A stretch of 64,000 nucleotides of DNA from Acinetobacter ihumii. Lineage in GTDB: Bacteria > Pseudomonadota > Gammaproteobacteria > Pseudomonadales > Moraxellaceae. The position numbers were made by a program, and so were the translations under genes. The stretch covers positions 738,417-802,416 of the forward strand of contig NZ_LR130760.1 of assembly GCF_900625095.1 (NCBI RefSeq). Reading direction: 5' to 3'. The stretch's first letter is position 1. Each line of letters starts with the position of its first letter. The notes below the pieces were generated by a model. The model ran no database searches. It worked only from the letters and a program-made list of their open reading frames with translations, and was not told the origin of the DNA. This document shows, piece after piece, positions 19,166 through 27,359 of the stretch.

Positions 19166-19831
19166 CTAAGGCGTCGTTTGTATCTCTAAGTTATCATAAA
19201 CTTTAAAATTTTCCATTTGTGTATTTGCAGCCACAATCATGCTATGTGCCACTTGCTCGGCGGTGACAGGTTTATACAAAAATGGTTTTTTAATGGTATC
19301 TTTAAGCAATAAAAATATTTTTTGTGCCGCAGCTTCAAGTGTTCGTTGCTCCTCACGCTCACCAATGAGCAACGAAGGATGAAAAATAGAAAGTTTGCTT
19401 AATGTCAGTGTTTTTAAATAATCTTCCAGTTGTCCTTTCACTCGATTGTAAAAAACAATAGAAGAAGAATTTGCCCCCAAAGCACTCACCAATAAAAGAT
19501 GTGCGCCTTTATCCTGAAGTAAATCAGCAAAATGGGCATTAATTTCATAGTCAATTGCGTAAAAATTTTGTTTAGAACCCGCTTTTTTTATGGTTGAGCC
19601 CAAACAACTAAAGGCATGGCTGTAACCATTCACATCCTGATCATTGAGTAACAAAAAATCATCCAGTACAAATTGATTTACTTTAGAAAACTGATCGAAT
19701 TCATCAACTTGGTGACGTACAATGACCGTCACAGCATCGAACTCAGGCGCTGCTTGTAATTGTTTTACCAAGGCCTTACCGACCAATCCAGTTGCACCAA
19801 TGACAAGTGCCTTATGCTGTAGATTTTCCAT
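19166..19831 (-). CDS. NAD(P)-binding Rossmann protein, atypical SDR
   Basis: A 221-residue oxidoreductase-like protein. The N-terminal nucleotide-binding motif is VIGATGLVGKALV (residues 10-22), FSCLGSTIKKAGSKQNFYAIDYE follows the usual atypical-SDR pattern, and a catalytic-type Tyr and Lys occur as YNRVKGQLE. The sequence resembles the HTATIP2/TIP30-like and YwnB-type branch. The substrate is unknown. It is the first gene of the reverse-strand run with rraA and the tandem GST-like gene. Confidence 0.82.
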   Translation of the reverse strand: MENLQHKALVIGATGLVGKALVKQLQAAPEFDAVTVIVRHQVDEFDQFSKVNQFVLDDFLLLNDQDVNGYSHAFSCLGSTIKKAGSKQNFYAIDYEINAHFADLLQDKGAHLLLVSALGANSSSIVFYNRVKGQLEDYLKTLTLSKLSIFHPSLLIGEREEQRTLEAAAQKIFLLLKDTIKKPFLYKPVTAEQVAHSMIVAANTQMENFKVYDNLEIQTTP

Positions 19832-19921
19832 ATTTTAATTGCTCATGCTATTTTTGTTTTTAATTTAACGTGTTCTTTGCAATTTATCAGCATCAAAACC
19901 GTTGCAAAAACGTCTCAAGAC

Positions 19922-19950
19922 TTGACTTCATCGCGTTGATTCATCAAAAT
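19922..19950 (+). promoter_or_regulatory. Candidate rpsT promoter
   Basis: TTGACT at 19922-19927 and CAAAAT at 19945-19950, 17 bases apart, about 90 bases before rpsT. The -35 matches 5 of 6 consensus bases and the -10 matches 4 of 6. Confidence 0.4.
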
Positions 19951-19964
19951 ATGCCACTTGTTTA

Positions 19965-20009
19965 CGGGCTGGTGATAGTTTTAACTATAACCGGTGAAAC
20001 TTCAGCCCG
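19965..20009 (+). promoter_or_regulatory. rpsT leader hairpin
   Basis: CGGGCTG (19965-19971) pairs with CAGCCCG (20003-20009), and an inner stem ATAGTT / AACTAT (19975-19988) sits in its loop. The structure lies in the rpsT 5' leader, upstream of the ribosome-binding site, and is a candidate for S20 autoregulation as known in E. coli. Confidence 0.5.
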
Positions 20010-20041
20010 CCCAGACCAATCAAATTTCAAGGAGTGCAAGA

Positions 20042-20311
20042 GTGGCTAACTCTGCTCAGGCAAAAAAACGTGCGCGTCAAAACGTTAAAGCGCGTAAACA
20101 CAACGCAAGCTTGCGTTCTATGGTTCGTACTTACATCAAACGTACTGTAAGTGCAATCGCATCTGGTGATTATGCTGTTGCTACAGAAGCTTATAAAAAA
20201 GCTGTTCCTGTTATCGACCGTATGGCTGATAAAGGCATCATCCACAAAAACAAAGCTGCTCGTCATAAGAGCCGTTTAAATGCTCAAGTTAAAGCACTTG
20301 CTTCTAACTAA
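20042..20311 (+). CDS. rpsT: 30S ribosomal protein S20
   Basis: Primary 16S-rRNA-binding protein of the small subunit, 89 residues, very basic and helical: [20 protein letters not shown] at the start and [15 protein letters not shown] at the end, as in E. coli S20. The start is GTG at 20042 with AAGGAG about 8 bases upstream; the frame is open to 19994, but that part is leader. E. coli rpsT also uses a rare start (UUG) as part of autogenous control, so the GTG here fits weak initiation. A strong terminator follows. Confidence 0.96.
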   Translation: MANSAQAKKRARQNVKARKHNASLRSMVRTYIKRTVSAIASGDYAVATEAYKKAVPVIDRMADKGIIHKNKAARHKSRLNAQVKALASN

Positions 20312-20320
20312 GCAATAAAT

Positions 20321-20347
20321 AAAAAAAGCCCTACTGGGCTTTTTTTA
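20321..20347 (+). terminator. Terminator of rpsT
   Basis: The stem AAAAAAAGCCC / GGGCTTTTTTT with a TACT loop. Confidence 0.9.
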
Positions 20348-20390
20348 TTGTCTTAAAATAATAATTCCTACACTCCATTTCTTTTTCGCT

Positions 20391-21383
20391 ATGCGTGATA
20401 GCAGTCTGGATAAAGCCAAGGGTTTACTGATCTTTCTGGTGGTATTTGGTCATGTGCTTGAAAGGTTCATTGGCTGGACAACATCAAGTAGTGCATTACT
20501 TACATTTATTTATAGCTTTCACATGCCTGCATTTATCTTTATTTCAGGCTTACTGTTTAAAAATAAAAATCTTTTCGAAAAAGCTGTATTTTTTACCGTA
20601 CTCGCAGTTGTCTTTCAATTCTTCTATTTTTGCTTTGAATCAGTATGGACAATCCATCAATACTGGCTCGGCTGGATCATCAAACCGTATTGGATACTCT
20701 GGTATTTATGGGGAATGGTGGCATGGAGTTTACTCACACCTTTACTCATGAAAACACATTATCCCTTATTGATCGCTGTTTGCTCCAGTTTAGCGATCGG
20801 ATTATCGCCTTGGAATAATTATCTATTTTCCATGGGACGGATCTTTGTATTTTTACCTTTTTTTGTGGCTGGCGCATGCTATGGCAAATCCTTATTTGGC
20901 TACTTTCAAACGATACGCTATCCGTTATGTATAACCCTTATTAGTTTGATGGTAGTGCTTGCATTATTGGCTTGGTTACAACCCCATCATTATTGGCTTT
21001 ATGGGAGTTTGTCATATCAACAACTACAGATTGACCCTGTTAAGGGGATGTTGCTGCGCCTACTCTTACTCTGCATAGCCAGTTGCGGCATTATTGCTTT
21101 AGTTAGTTATGCATCCAGACTACCCAATATTTTTCGTGGTTTAGGCGAAAATACGTTAGCCATTTATTTACTTCATGGTTTCTTGATTATTCTGTTAGCA
21201 AAACTGAGCATGTTACCGACACAAAATCCGATGCTGAGTGTCGCTTGGTGTTTATTCATCAGCACCCTACTATGTGCTATTTTAAAGGCGAAAGTTTTAT
21301 CCAAAATCATTCAAGACACAGCAATGTACATCACTCAGTTATTAATTAAAGCTGGTCATTATTTCTATAAAAGTTTTCTATAG
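20391..21383 (+). CDS. Acyltransferase-3 family membrane protein
   Basis: A 330-residue polytopic protein of the acyltransferase-3 (OafA/NodX-like) family. The hallmarks are the N-terminal SLDKAKGLLIFLVVFGHVLERF, with the His near residue 21 implicated in acyl transfer, and YSFHMPAFIFISGLLF near residues 41-56. About ten hydrophobic segments fill the rest, with the family-typical GLGENTLAIYLLHGF close to the C-terminus. Such proteins O-acylate sugars of polysaccharides or other envelope components; the target is unknown. The end overlaps the convergent phosphatase gene by six bases. Confidence 0.88.
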   Translation: MRDSSLDKAKGLLIFLVVFGHVLERFIGWTTSSSALLTFIYSFHMPAFIFISGLLFKNKNLFEKAVFFTVLAVVFQFFYFCFESVWTIHQYWLGWIIKPYWILWYLWGMVAWSLLTPLLMKTHYPLLIAVCSSLAIGLSPWNNYLFSMGRIFVFLPFFVAGACYGKSLFGYFQTIRYPLCITLISLMVVLALLAWLQPHHYWLYGSLSYQQLQIDPVKGMLLRLLLLCIASCGIIALVSYASRLPNIFRGLGENTLAIYLLHGFLIILLAKLSMLPTQNPMLSVAWCLFISTLLCAILKAKVLSKIIQDTAMYITQLLIKAGHYFYKSFL

Positions 21384-22121
21384 CCGCTGATTAGGCTGAA
21401 TAAAATCACTGACATTTAACTGATGCACTCCACCACGCCAAATCCATTTCAGTTGGCTATTCATAAAGTCATCACCTTCAAACCAGACAAATAAGCCTTC
21501 CATCATCGCAGGCCAGTCTTCTTTATTAATCTGACTACGACCTGAAATCACCGCAACAATCGCTGCAATAATCGTGTCATGACTCACCGCCAGACTCAAG
21601 CCATTTTCAGCCTTTGGATGTGTGTTATAAATCAGTTCTAACACATCAAAAACGCCCGTAATTGGATGTTTCATTCCCGGCAAGGCGTTATTGACAAAAC
21701 TATTGATAAACCCTAGCGCGCCTTGTTCACGAAAATAAGGTGCCGCCTGTTTGATATCCAATACAAAACTACCCGGCTCGACCAATAAGCCTTGCTCTAC
21801 AATTTCAATTGTATGGGTATTACCACTAGGAGTAACCCGATCTGCTCCTTCAATCATTAAAGCCGCAGTATCAATACAGCGTTGAATTGGGCTTGAAATA
21901 CAATGTTGAATCATTCGACCTGTATTTTCAATTAAGCAAGCTCCCCATTCCTGAGCCAATACACGACCTGGTTCGGTCAGTTGTAAATCATAACCTGCCA
22001 ATCCTTGACCATTAACAATTTCACGGATTGAATGGCGTGTAAACAATGTCACAGGAACGTTGTCATCAGGCAATAAATCCATGGCCTGTAACATGCTGGG
22101 AGGTAATAGCTTAAGTGCCAT
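21378..22121 (-). CDS. Histidine-phosphatase superfamily protein
   Basis: A 247-residue protein of the branch-1/2 histidine phosphatase fold. The phosphate pocket begins TLFTRHSIRE with Arg29-His30 (the usual RHG is RHS here), the middle has SSPIQRCIDTA supplying the second Arg, and VSHDTIIAAI near residue 187 gives the second His. A role as a small-molecule or protein phosphatase cannot be decided from sequence. It ends inside the convergent acyltransferase gene (six-base overlap) and is followed upstream by cysQ on the same strand, 60 bases away. Confidence 0.82.
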   Translation of the reverse strand: MALKLLPPSMLQAMDLLPDDNVPVTLFTRHSIREIVNGQGLAGYDLQLTEPGRVLAQEWGACLIENTGRMIQHCISSPIQRCIDTAALMIEGADRVTPSGNTHTIEIVEQGLLVEPGSFVLDIKQAAPYFREQGALGFINSFVNNALPGMKHPITGVFDVLELIYNTHPKAENGLSLAVSHDTIIAAIVAVISGRSQINKEDWPAMMEGLFVWFEGDDFMNSQLKWIWRGGVHQLNVSDFIQPNQRL

Positions 22122-22180
22122 ATATCATCTTATATTGTCATTTTCATTACTTGCCCACTATAACATGCAGGTTAAAACTC

Positions 22181-23041
22181 TCAATCTGTAATCTGCGATT
22201 GCTTTAGCGCATTTAATGCTAAATCTTTTATTTGAGGTGTGGTAAACGCCAAAAAACCGGCGTTTAAGACCGTATCACGCTTATTATATTCAAAAGGCCG
22301 TCCGTTCAGAGTAATCAGCCCCCCACCGATGCTTTCCAGCAAACCCTGACCTGCACTGGTGTCCCATTCTGAAGTTGGATGAAATCTTGGATAAAGGTCA
22401 ATCTCACCTTCAAGCATCATACAAAACTTGTAAGCACTACCCGCTTCGCGCCGAGTCACCACATAATTTTGCTGCTGAATACACTCGATGAATTGTTGGT
22501 ACTTCGGATTTTTACTGTGATGACTTAAACCAATTTGCAACTCGTGAATGACTGGGCTTTGCATGGCTTGGTATCGCCACCATTGCCCATCATTAAACTG
22601 ATATTTATAAGGCAGCTCGTTCACATAACCCAAATACACTTGCTGTTCACAAGGCACAACAATGACTGAAAACATGGTTTTACCATGTTCGATAAAACTT
22701 AAATTAATGGTAAATTCATCGCGTTCATGAATAAATTCTTTGGTTCCATCCAATGGATCAAGCATCCAGCAGCTTGACCATTGATGCCGACCAGCATTAT
22801 CACTTTCTTCAGATAACACAGGAAATATAGGCTGAATTTGTGCTAAAGCTTTCATTAAAAAATGATTTACTTTTAAATCAGCCTGTGTAACAGGAGATTG
22901 ATCACTTTTCTGATGAATATTAAATTCGCTTCCTGCGGTATAACTTTGGTATTCTTCAAAAAGAATTTGACTCGCTTGCTGCAACACAGGCAATAATTGT
23001 GTAATCAATGCATCCTGTGGCGCATGAGTTTTAATAAACAT
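22181..23041 (-). CDS. cysQ: 3'(2'),5'-bisphosphate nucleotidase CysQ
   Basis: Mg-dependent phosphatase that removes the 3'-phosphate of adenosine 3',5'-bisphosphate, the by-product of sulfate assimilation and acyl-carrier transfer. It is 286 residues. The inositol-monophosphatase-family metal motifs are visible: LSEESD near residues 76-81, DPLDGTKEFI at 95-104, and SEWDTSAGQGLLESIGG near residue 225. The start ATG has AGGA 6 bases upstream. It is divergent from yrfG with only 13 bases between the two start codons. Confidence 0.93.
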   Translation of the reverse strand: MFIKTHAPQDALITQLLPVLQQASQILFEEYQSYTAGSEFNIHQKSDQSPVTQADLKVNHFLMKALAQIQPIFPVLSEESDNAGRHQWSSCWMLDPLDGTKEFIHERDEFTINLSFIEHGKTMFSVIVVPCEQQVYLGYVNELPYKYQFNDGQWWRYQAMQSPVIHELQIGLSHHSKNPKYQQFIECIQQQNYVVTRREAGSAYKFCMMLEGEIDLYPRFHPTSEWDTSAGQGLLESIGGGLITLNGRPFEYNKRDTVLNAGFLAFTTPQIKDLALNALKQSQITD

Positions 23042-23054
23042 AGATTATCCTGTT

Positions 23055-23762
23055 ATGCCAAATTGTAATACTTCAACTTTACCCATTGTCCTGTTTGATA
23101 TGGACGGCACGCTACTCGACTTAAGTTTTGATGACTTTATCTGGAATCAGTGTTTGCCTGAACGCCATGCCAAAGTTCATCAATGCAGCTTGCAACAAAG
23201 CCACGAGACATTATCTGAGTTTTACCAACAGCACAAGCATACCTTATCTTGGTACTCATCGGACTACTGGACTGCAAAAGTCGGGGTTGATGTCTTAAAG
23301 TTACAGCAAGAATTTCAGCACAAAATTCAACCCAGACCGGGTTGCTTTGAACTTTTAGAACAACTTCAAGAACAAGGTTATCGGTGCTGGTTAGTGACCA
23401 ATGCCGACCAACCAAGCCTAAAACTTAAACTTGAAAATGTTGCGCTTCGCCCTTATTTTGAAGTCATCGTCAGTAGCCAGCAATTAGGCTTTGCCAAAGA
23501 AGATATTGGCTTTTGGCAAGCCTTGCAGCAATTGCATGGATTTAATCCGACACAAGTCATTTTGGTCGATGACACTGCACAGGTACTTGAAGGTGCCAAA
23601 CGGTTTGGAATTGAACAACTCATCACAATTACCCAGCCTTCGAGTTTAAAACCTGAGCGTGATCCATCTACACTAAACTACCCTGCAATTGCTAATTTAA
23701 TCGAATTGCTTTCTTTTTTAGCTCAATTTTATGTTAAGGATGTTGATGTCAAAACAGCTTGA
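23055..23762 (+). CDS. yrfG: HAD-family GMP/IMP nucleotidase YrfG
   Basis: Haloacid-dehalogenase-type phosphatase; E. coli YrfG dephosphorylates purine mononucleotides. The 235-residue protein has motif I FDMDGTLLDL (Asp15 and Asp17), motif II VTNAD near residue 115, and LVDDTAQVLEGAKRFGI near residue 174, with the YrfG-like cap region containing LSWYSSDYW. hslR overlaps its end by 17 bases, the same pair as E. coli yrfG-hslR, which supports the name. The ATG at 23055 has a weak ribosome site. Confidence 0.9.
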   Translation: MPNCNTSTLPIVLFDMDGTLLDLSFDDFIWNQCLPERHAKVHQCSLQQSHETLSEFYQQHKHTLSWYSSDYWTAKVGVDVLKLQQEFQHKIQPRPGCFELLEQLQEQGYRCWLVTNADQPSLKLKLENVALRPYFEVIVSSQQLGFAKEDIGFWQALQQLHGFNPTQVILVDDTAQVLEGAKRFGIEQLITITQPSSLKPERDPSTLNYPAIANLIELLSFLAQFYVKDVDVKTA

Positions 23763-24186
23763 ACACAATACCAATGACTCGATGCGCGTTGATAAATGGC
23801 TCTGGGCTGCACGTTTTTTTAAAACCCGCTCGATTGCCAAAGCAGCCATTGAAGGTGGTAAAGTCCATCATGACAATGAACGCGTTAAAGTCTCTAAAGA
23901 AATCCGTGTCGGGATGGAACTGACCATTATGCAAGGTTTTGAGAAAAAAACCGTGGTCATTAAAGCCCTTTCATCAACCCGTGGCCCTGCCCCTGTCGCC
24001 CAATTATTGTATGAAGAAACTGAGGTCAGTTTAGCGCGTAGGGAGTTGATTGCAGCTCAAAGAAAATTGCATAATCTAGCCCGACCTGATCATCGTCCCT
24101 CTAAAAAAGATCGTCGACAAATCAGTAAGTTTAAACAAGAAAATGATCAACAGTTTGACCAGTCATGGTCTTATCATGATGATTGA
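23746..24186 (+). CDS. hslR: Heat-shock protein 15 (S4-domain RNA-binding)
   Basis: Hsp15 binds free 50S subunits carrying a stalled nascent chain and helps rescue them. The protein of 146 residues carries the S4 fold MRVDKWLWAARFFKTRSIAKAAIEGGKV near residues 13-40, followed by a basic C-terminal extension (RPSKKDRRQISKF). I start at ATG 23746, five bases after AAGGA; in-frame ATGs at 23731 and 23740 overlap that site. It overlaps yrfG and is probably its co-transcribed partner. Confidence 0.92.
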   Translation: MSKQLEHNTNDSMRVDKWLWAARFFKTRSIAKAAIEGGKVHHDNERVKVSKEIRVGMELTIMQGFEKKTVVIKALSSTRGPAPVAQLLYEETEVSLARRELIAAQRKLHNLARPDHRPSKKDRRQISKFKQENDQQFDQSWSYHDD

Positions 24187-24222
24187 TTGAATGGCTTTTT
24201 ATACACGTCAGATCATGTCGTA

Positions 24223-24250
24223 TTGACATCATCTTGACATGGAATATTAA
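24223..24250 (+). promoter_or_regulatory. Candidate recA promoter
   Basis: TTGACA at 24223-24228 and TATTAA at 24245-24250 with 16 bases between; a second TTGACA lies at 24234. This is about 95 bases before the recA ATG. Confidence 0.5.
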
Positions 24251-24258
24251 AAATAAAT

Positions 24259-24274
24259 CTGTCACTATACACAG
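24259..24274 (+). promoter_or_regulatory. LexA-box-like element upstream of recA
   Basis: CTGT (24259-24262), eight bases, ACAG (24271-24274) fits the E. coli-type LexA core CTGT-N8-ACAG exactly and lies just downstream of the candidate promoter. Acinetobacter is known to lack LexA, so either chance or a different regulator must explain it. Confidence 0.35.
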
Positions 24275-24345
24275 GTGGAACGAGGTTAAAATTCGATACA
24301 TCCACTTTGAATGATAGTGATATGACACAGTTTTGAGGTTGTGAG

Positions 24346-25395
24346 ATGGATGATAATAAAAGTAAGGCATTAAACGCGGCCTTGAGTCAGATTGAAAAAC
24401 AATTTGGTAAAAATACAGTGATGCGCTTAGGTGATAACACTGTGCAAGCAGTAGAAGCCGTGTCTACAGGTTCTCTAACACTGGATATCGCACTCGGTAT
24501 TGGTGGTTTACCGAAAGGTCGTATCGTTGAAATTTATGGTCCTGAATCATCTGGTAAAACCACGATGACCCTACAAGCGATTGCTCAATGCCAAAAAGCC
24601 GGTGGAACCTGTGCGTTTATCGATGCTGAACATGCACTCGATCCACAGTATGCCCGTAAATTAGGCGTCGATATTGATAATCTGTTGGTATCACAACCCG
24701 ACAATGGTGAACAGGCACTTGAGATTGCCGATATGCTGGTTCGTTCAGGTGCAATTGACCTGATTGTTGTCGACTCTGTTGCTGCATTAACGCCTCGTGC
24801 TGAAATTGAAGGTGAAATGGGCGACTCACACATGGGCTTGCAAGCACGTTTAATGAGTCAGGCACTGCGTAAAATTACAGGTAATGCCAAACGTTCAAAC
24901 TGTATGGTGATCTTCATTAACCAGATTCGTATGAAGATTGGTGTGATGTTTGGTAGCCCAGAAACCACAACTGGCGGTAATGCACTCAAGTTCTATGCAT
25001 CTGTGCGTCTGGATATTCGTCGTGTCGGTCAGGTCAAAGAAGGCGATGAAATTGTTGGTTCTGAAACCAAAGTCAAAGTTGTCAAAAACAAAATGGCACC
25101 TCCATTTAAAGAAGCACTTTTCCAGATTATGTATGGCAAAGGTACGAATCAATTGGGTGAAGTGGTCGATTTAGCAGTACAACAGGAAATCGTACAAAAA
25201 GCGGGTGCTTGGTACTCTTATCAAGGCAATAAAATCGGTCAGGGTAAAAATAACGTCATTCGTTATTTTGAAGAAAACCCTCAGATTGCTCAGGAAATTG
25301 AAAAACAGATTCGTGAACAATTACTCACCAGCACTCCAGTTGCCAACAGCACTGAAGATGATGAGGAAGAGCAACCAGACTTTTTAGAAAGCTAA
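24346..25395 (+). CDS. recA: Recombinase RecA
   Basis: DNA-dependent ATPase for homologous recombination and repair; in Acinetobacter also needed for natural transformation. It is 349 residues. Walker A is GPESSGKTT at residues 65-73, Walker [11 protein letters not shown] near 140, and loop L2 region [27 protein letters not shown] is intact. The C-terminus is acidic ([13 protein letters not shown]) as in other RecA proteins. The ATG has GAGGTTGTGAG upstream. An intrinsic terminator separates it from recX, allowing only partial read-through. Confidence 0.98.
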   Translation: MDDNKSKALNAALSQIEKQFGKNTVMRLGDNTVQAVEAVSTGSLTLDIALGIGGLPKGRIVEIYGPESSGKTTMTLQAIAQCQKAGGTCAFIDAEHALDPQYARKLGVDIDNLLVSQPDNGEQALEIADMLVRSGAIDLIVVDSVAALTPRAEIEGEMGDSHMGLQARLMSQALRKITGNAKRSNCMVIFINQIRMKIGVMFGSPETTTGGNALKFYASVRLDIRRVGQVKEGDEIVGSETKVKVVKNKMAPPFKEALFQIMYGKGTNQLGEVVDLAVQQEIVQKAGAWYSYQGNKIGQGKNNVIRYFEENPQIAQEIEKQIREQLLTSTPVANSTEDDEEEQPDFLES

Positions 25396-25408
25396 TTAAG
25401 CCGATCTC

Positions 25409-25431
25409 AAACGCCCTACGGGGCGTTTTTC
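25409..25431 (+). terminator. Terminator between recA and recX
   Basis: The stem ACGCCC / GGGCGT followed by TTTTT, 14 bases after recA. In other bacteria a terminator here lowers recX expression relative to recA. Confidence 0.85.
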
Positions 25432-25446
25432 ATTTGGAATAAACTT

Positions 25447-25932
25447 ATGTATTCACATTCAGATGATCTACCGAATAAAACACAGCTAACAGGCACACGT
25501 TTACGCTCTTATGCTTTTGCACTCCTGACACGTAAAGAATATGCAAAGGCAGAACTCATCGAAAAATTAAGCTTGTATGCACAAGATCATAATGAAGTTT
25601 TGGCACTGGTAGAGGAATTATCAGAACGCCAATATCAAAGTGATCAACGTGTAGCAGAAATGGTTTTATCAAGCCAAATACGTAAAGGAAAAGGCCCTAA
25701 TCGAATTAAACAGGCACTTAAACACAAACAAGTCGATAGTAATCTAATTTCAGAAGATATTCAGGAAGTTGACTGGCTAGAACAGGCTTATCAGTTAAAA
25801 CTTAAAAAATTTGGCAGTCAAATTGAAAAAGATCCAAAACAAAAAGCCAAACAGATTCGTTTTTTACAGTACCGTGGTTTTGACATGAATATTATTATGA
25901 AAGCGATTAGTCGAACGACTAAAGAAGAATGA
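25447..25932 (+). CDS. recX: Regulatory protein RecX
   Basis: Modulator that caps RecA filaments. It is 161 residues composed of three-helix repeats: YAFALLTRKEYAKAELIEKL at residues 20-39, LSERQYQSDQRVAEMVLSSQIRKGKGPNRIKQAL in the middle, and FLQYRGFDMNIIMKAI near the end. Length and repeat layout match RecX. Position right after recA, separated by a terminator, is the standard arrangement. The stop codon lies five bases from the 3' end of the opposite-strand ffs gene. Confidence 0.94.
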   Translation: MYSHSDDLPNKTQLTGTRLRSYAFALLTRKEYAKAELIEKLSLYAQDHNEVLALVEELSERQYQSDQRVAEMVLSSQIRKGKGPNRIKQALKHKQVDSNLISEDIQEVDWLEQAYQLKLKKFGSQIEKDPKQKAKQIRFLQYRGFDMNIIMKAISRTTKEE

Positions 25933-25937
25933 TGGGT

Positions 25938-26047
<110 letters not shown>

Positions 26048-26060
26048 ATTGCAAGAACAG

Positions 26061-26088
26061 AGTATAGAGATTTTTAGATGTGTTGCAA
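26061..26088 (-). promoter_or_regulatory. Promoter of ffs
   Basis: Reverse strand TTGCAA (26083-26088) and TATACT (26061-26066) with 16 bases between. The remainder of the 26089-26403 gap is AT-rich and shows no further gene; it must hold the cpoB promoter, which I cannot pinpoint. Confidence 0.65.
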
Positions 26089-26403
26089 GTCCAAACGCAT
26101 TTTTTCCTCCAGTTTTCGTTTCAATTGACTAAATCATCAACAAATTTAAAGATTTGAAAAATTTCTCATCGCTAAATTTTCAAGTTAAGCTTATTCATGA
26201 GTTCATTTATCGATGAAAAACTGGAGATATACAACCGAAGCTTGCTCAATCTATAAAAACCGAAATGCTAAAATATTGTAATTACTTATTGCAATTCTAT
26301 GGCAGGGTGTTTTTAATGGCATTTGCTTTGAATTTGTTTTTTATGTTTGAATGAATAAAAAACAATGGCTTGACGTTATATTTAAAATTATGGATTGTGG
26401 CTT

Positions 26404-27297
26404 ATGCTAAAAAAGCATTCTTTATTCGCGATTACCCTGCTCTGTGGCTCCTCTATTTATGCCAATGTACCTATTGAATCTCGTGGCTTAAGCCAATCCA
26501 ATGCTGGATCACCAGCAACTGTAGATGATCAACCTGTCGCGACCAATCTCAACTGGCAATTGATGCAAAAAAACCAACAGCTTGAAAATGATATACGTGT
26601 GCTTCGTGGTCAATTAGAAGAGCAAGCTTATGCGATTGATCAACTAAAAAAAGATTTAGCCAACCGTTATACAGATTTAGATCAACGTCTGGAGCTACTC
26701 AATCAAAAAGTTGATCCTGATAGTGCAGCAACAGATGAAAATGCTTCTAGCGATACAAGTACAGCAACGCCAGCCATCAGCAACAATACACAGGCACCAG
26801 CCAATACCGAAACTCAACAAACCAGCACGACCACACCTGCGGTGGCTCAAACAACAAGTGCGCAGCCTGTGGTAAACTCAGCCCCTAATACCAATACAGC
26901 CCCAGCATCAACACAAAATAAAGATTCAGCAGAACTTGATAAAGCCGCTTATACCGTTGCGCTTGATGCGTATAAACAAGGCGGTGCTAAAAAAGCCATT
27001 GCACCCATGGAAAACTTTATAAAAAATCACCCCAATAGTATTTATACCCCTAATGCTTACTTTTGGTTAGCTGAATTTCATTTGGCTACAGATCCTGTCA
27101 ATTATGTTGAAGCAAAAAAGAATTATCAGATCGTCGCAGATAAATATCCAACATCGAGTAAAGCACCGCGTTCTTTATATCAGCTGTACAGCATTGCAAA
27201 AGATGTAGATCACAAATCTACAGTAGCCACTCAATATAAAAATAAACTACTTACCAGCTACCCTCAATCTGAGGAAGCAGGTTTTGTTAAGAAATAA
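26404..27297 (+). CDS. cpoB: Cell-division coordinator CpoB / YbgF-like periplasmic protein
   Basis: Periplasmic protein that links outer-membrane constriction by Tol-Pal to peptidoglycan synthesis. It has 297 residues: a signal peptide (1-20, ending IYA), a coiled-coil trimerisation region (about 47-100), a long Thr/Ala/Asn/Gln-rich linker (about 103-175), and a TPR domain with AYTVALDAYKQGGAKKAIAP and YWLAEF-like repeats. The start is ATG 26404. In most gammaproteobacteria the gene follows pal; here it stands alone next to lpxA, so it has left the tol-pal operon or is a paralogue. It ends at a terminator shared with lpxA. Confidence 0.88.
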   Translation: MLKKHSLFAITLLCGSSIYANVPIESRGLSQSNAGSPATVDDQPVATNLNWQLMQKNQQLENDIRVLRGQLEEQAYAIDQLKKDLANRYTDLDQRLELLNQKVDPDSAATDENASSDTSTATPAISNNTQAPANTETQQTSTTTPAVAQTTSAQPVVNSAPNTNTAPASTQNKDSAELDKAAYTVALDAYKQGGAKKAIAPMENFIKNHPNSIYTPNAYFWLAEFHLATDPVNYVEAKKNYQIVADKYPTSSKAPRSLYQLYSIAKDVDHKSTVATQYKNKLLTSYPQSEEAGFVKK

Positions 27298-27310
27298 AAT
27301 GTCAAAAACA

Positions 27311-27340
27311 AAAAAGACACATCTGAAATGTGTCTTTTTT
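27311..27340. terminator. Bidirectional terminator between cpoB and lpxA
   Basis: AAAAAAGACACAT pairs with ATGTGTCTTTTTT around a short loop, with A and T runs on the two sides, serving both convergent genes. Confidence 0.88.
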
Positions 27341-27359
27341 ATTTCATGAACACATAGAA

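Noticed and set aside
24585..24865. Two overlapping reverse frames inside recA
   Set aside because: Shadows of a strongly conserved gene; both are Ser/Ala- or Gln/His-rich antisense translations.
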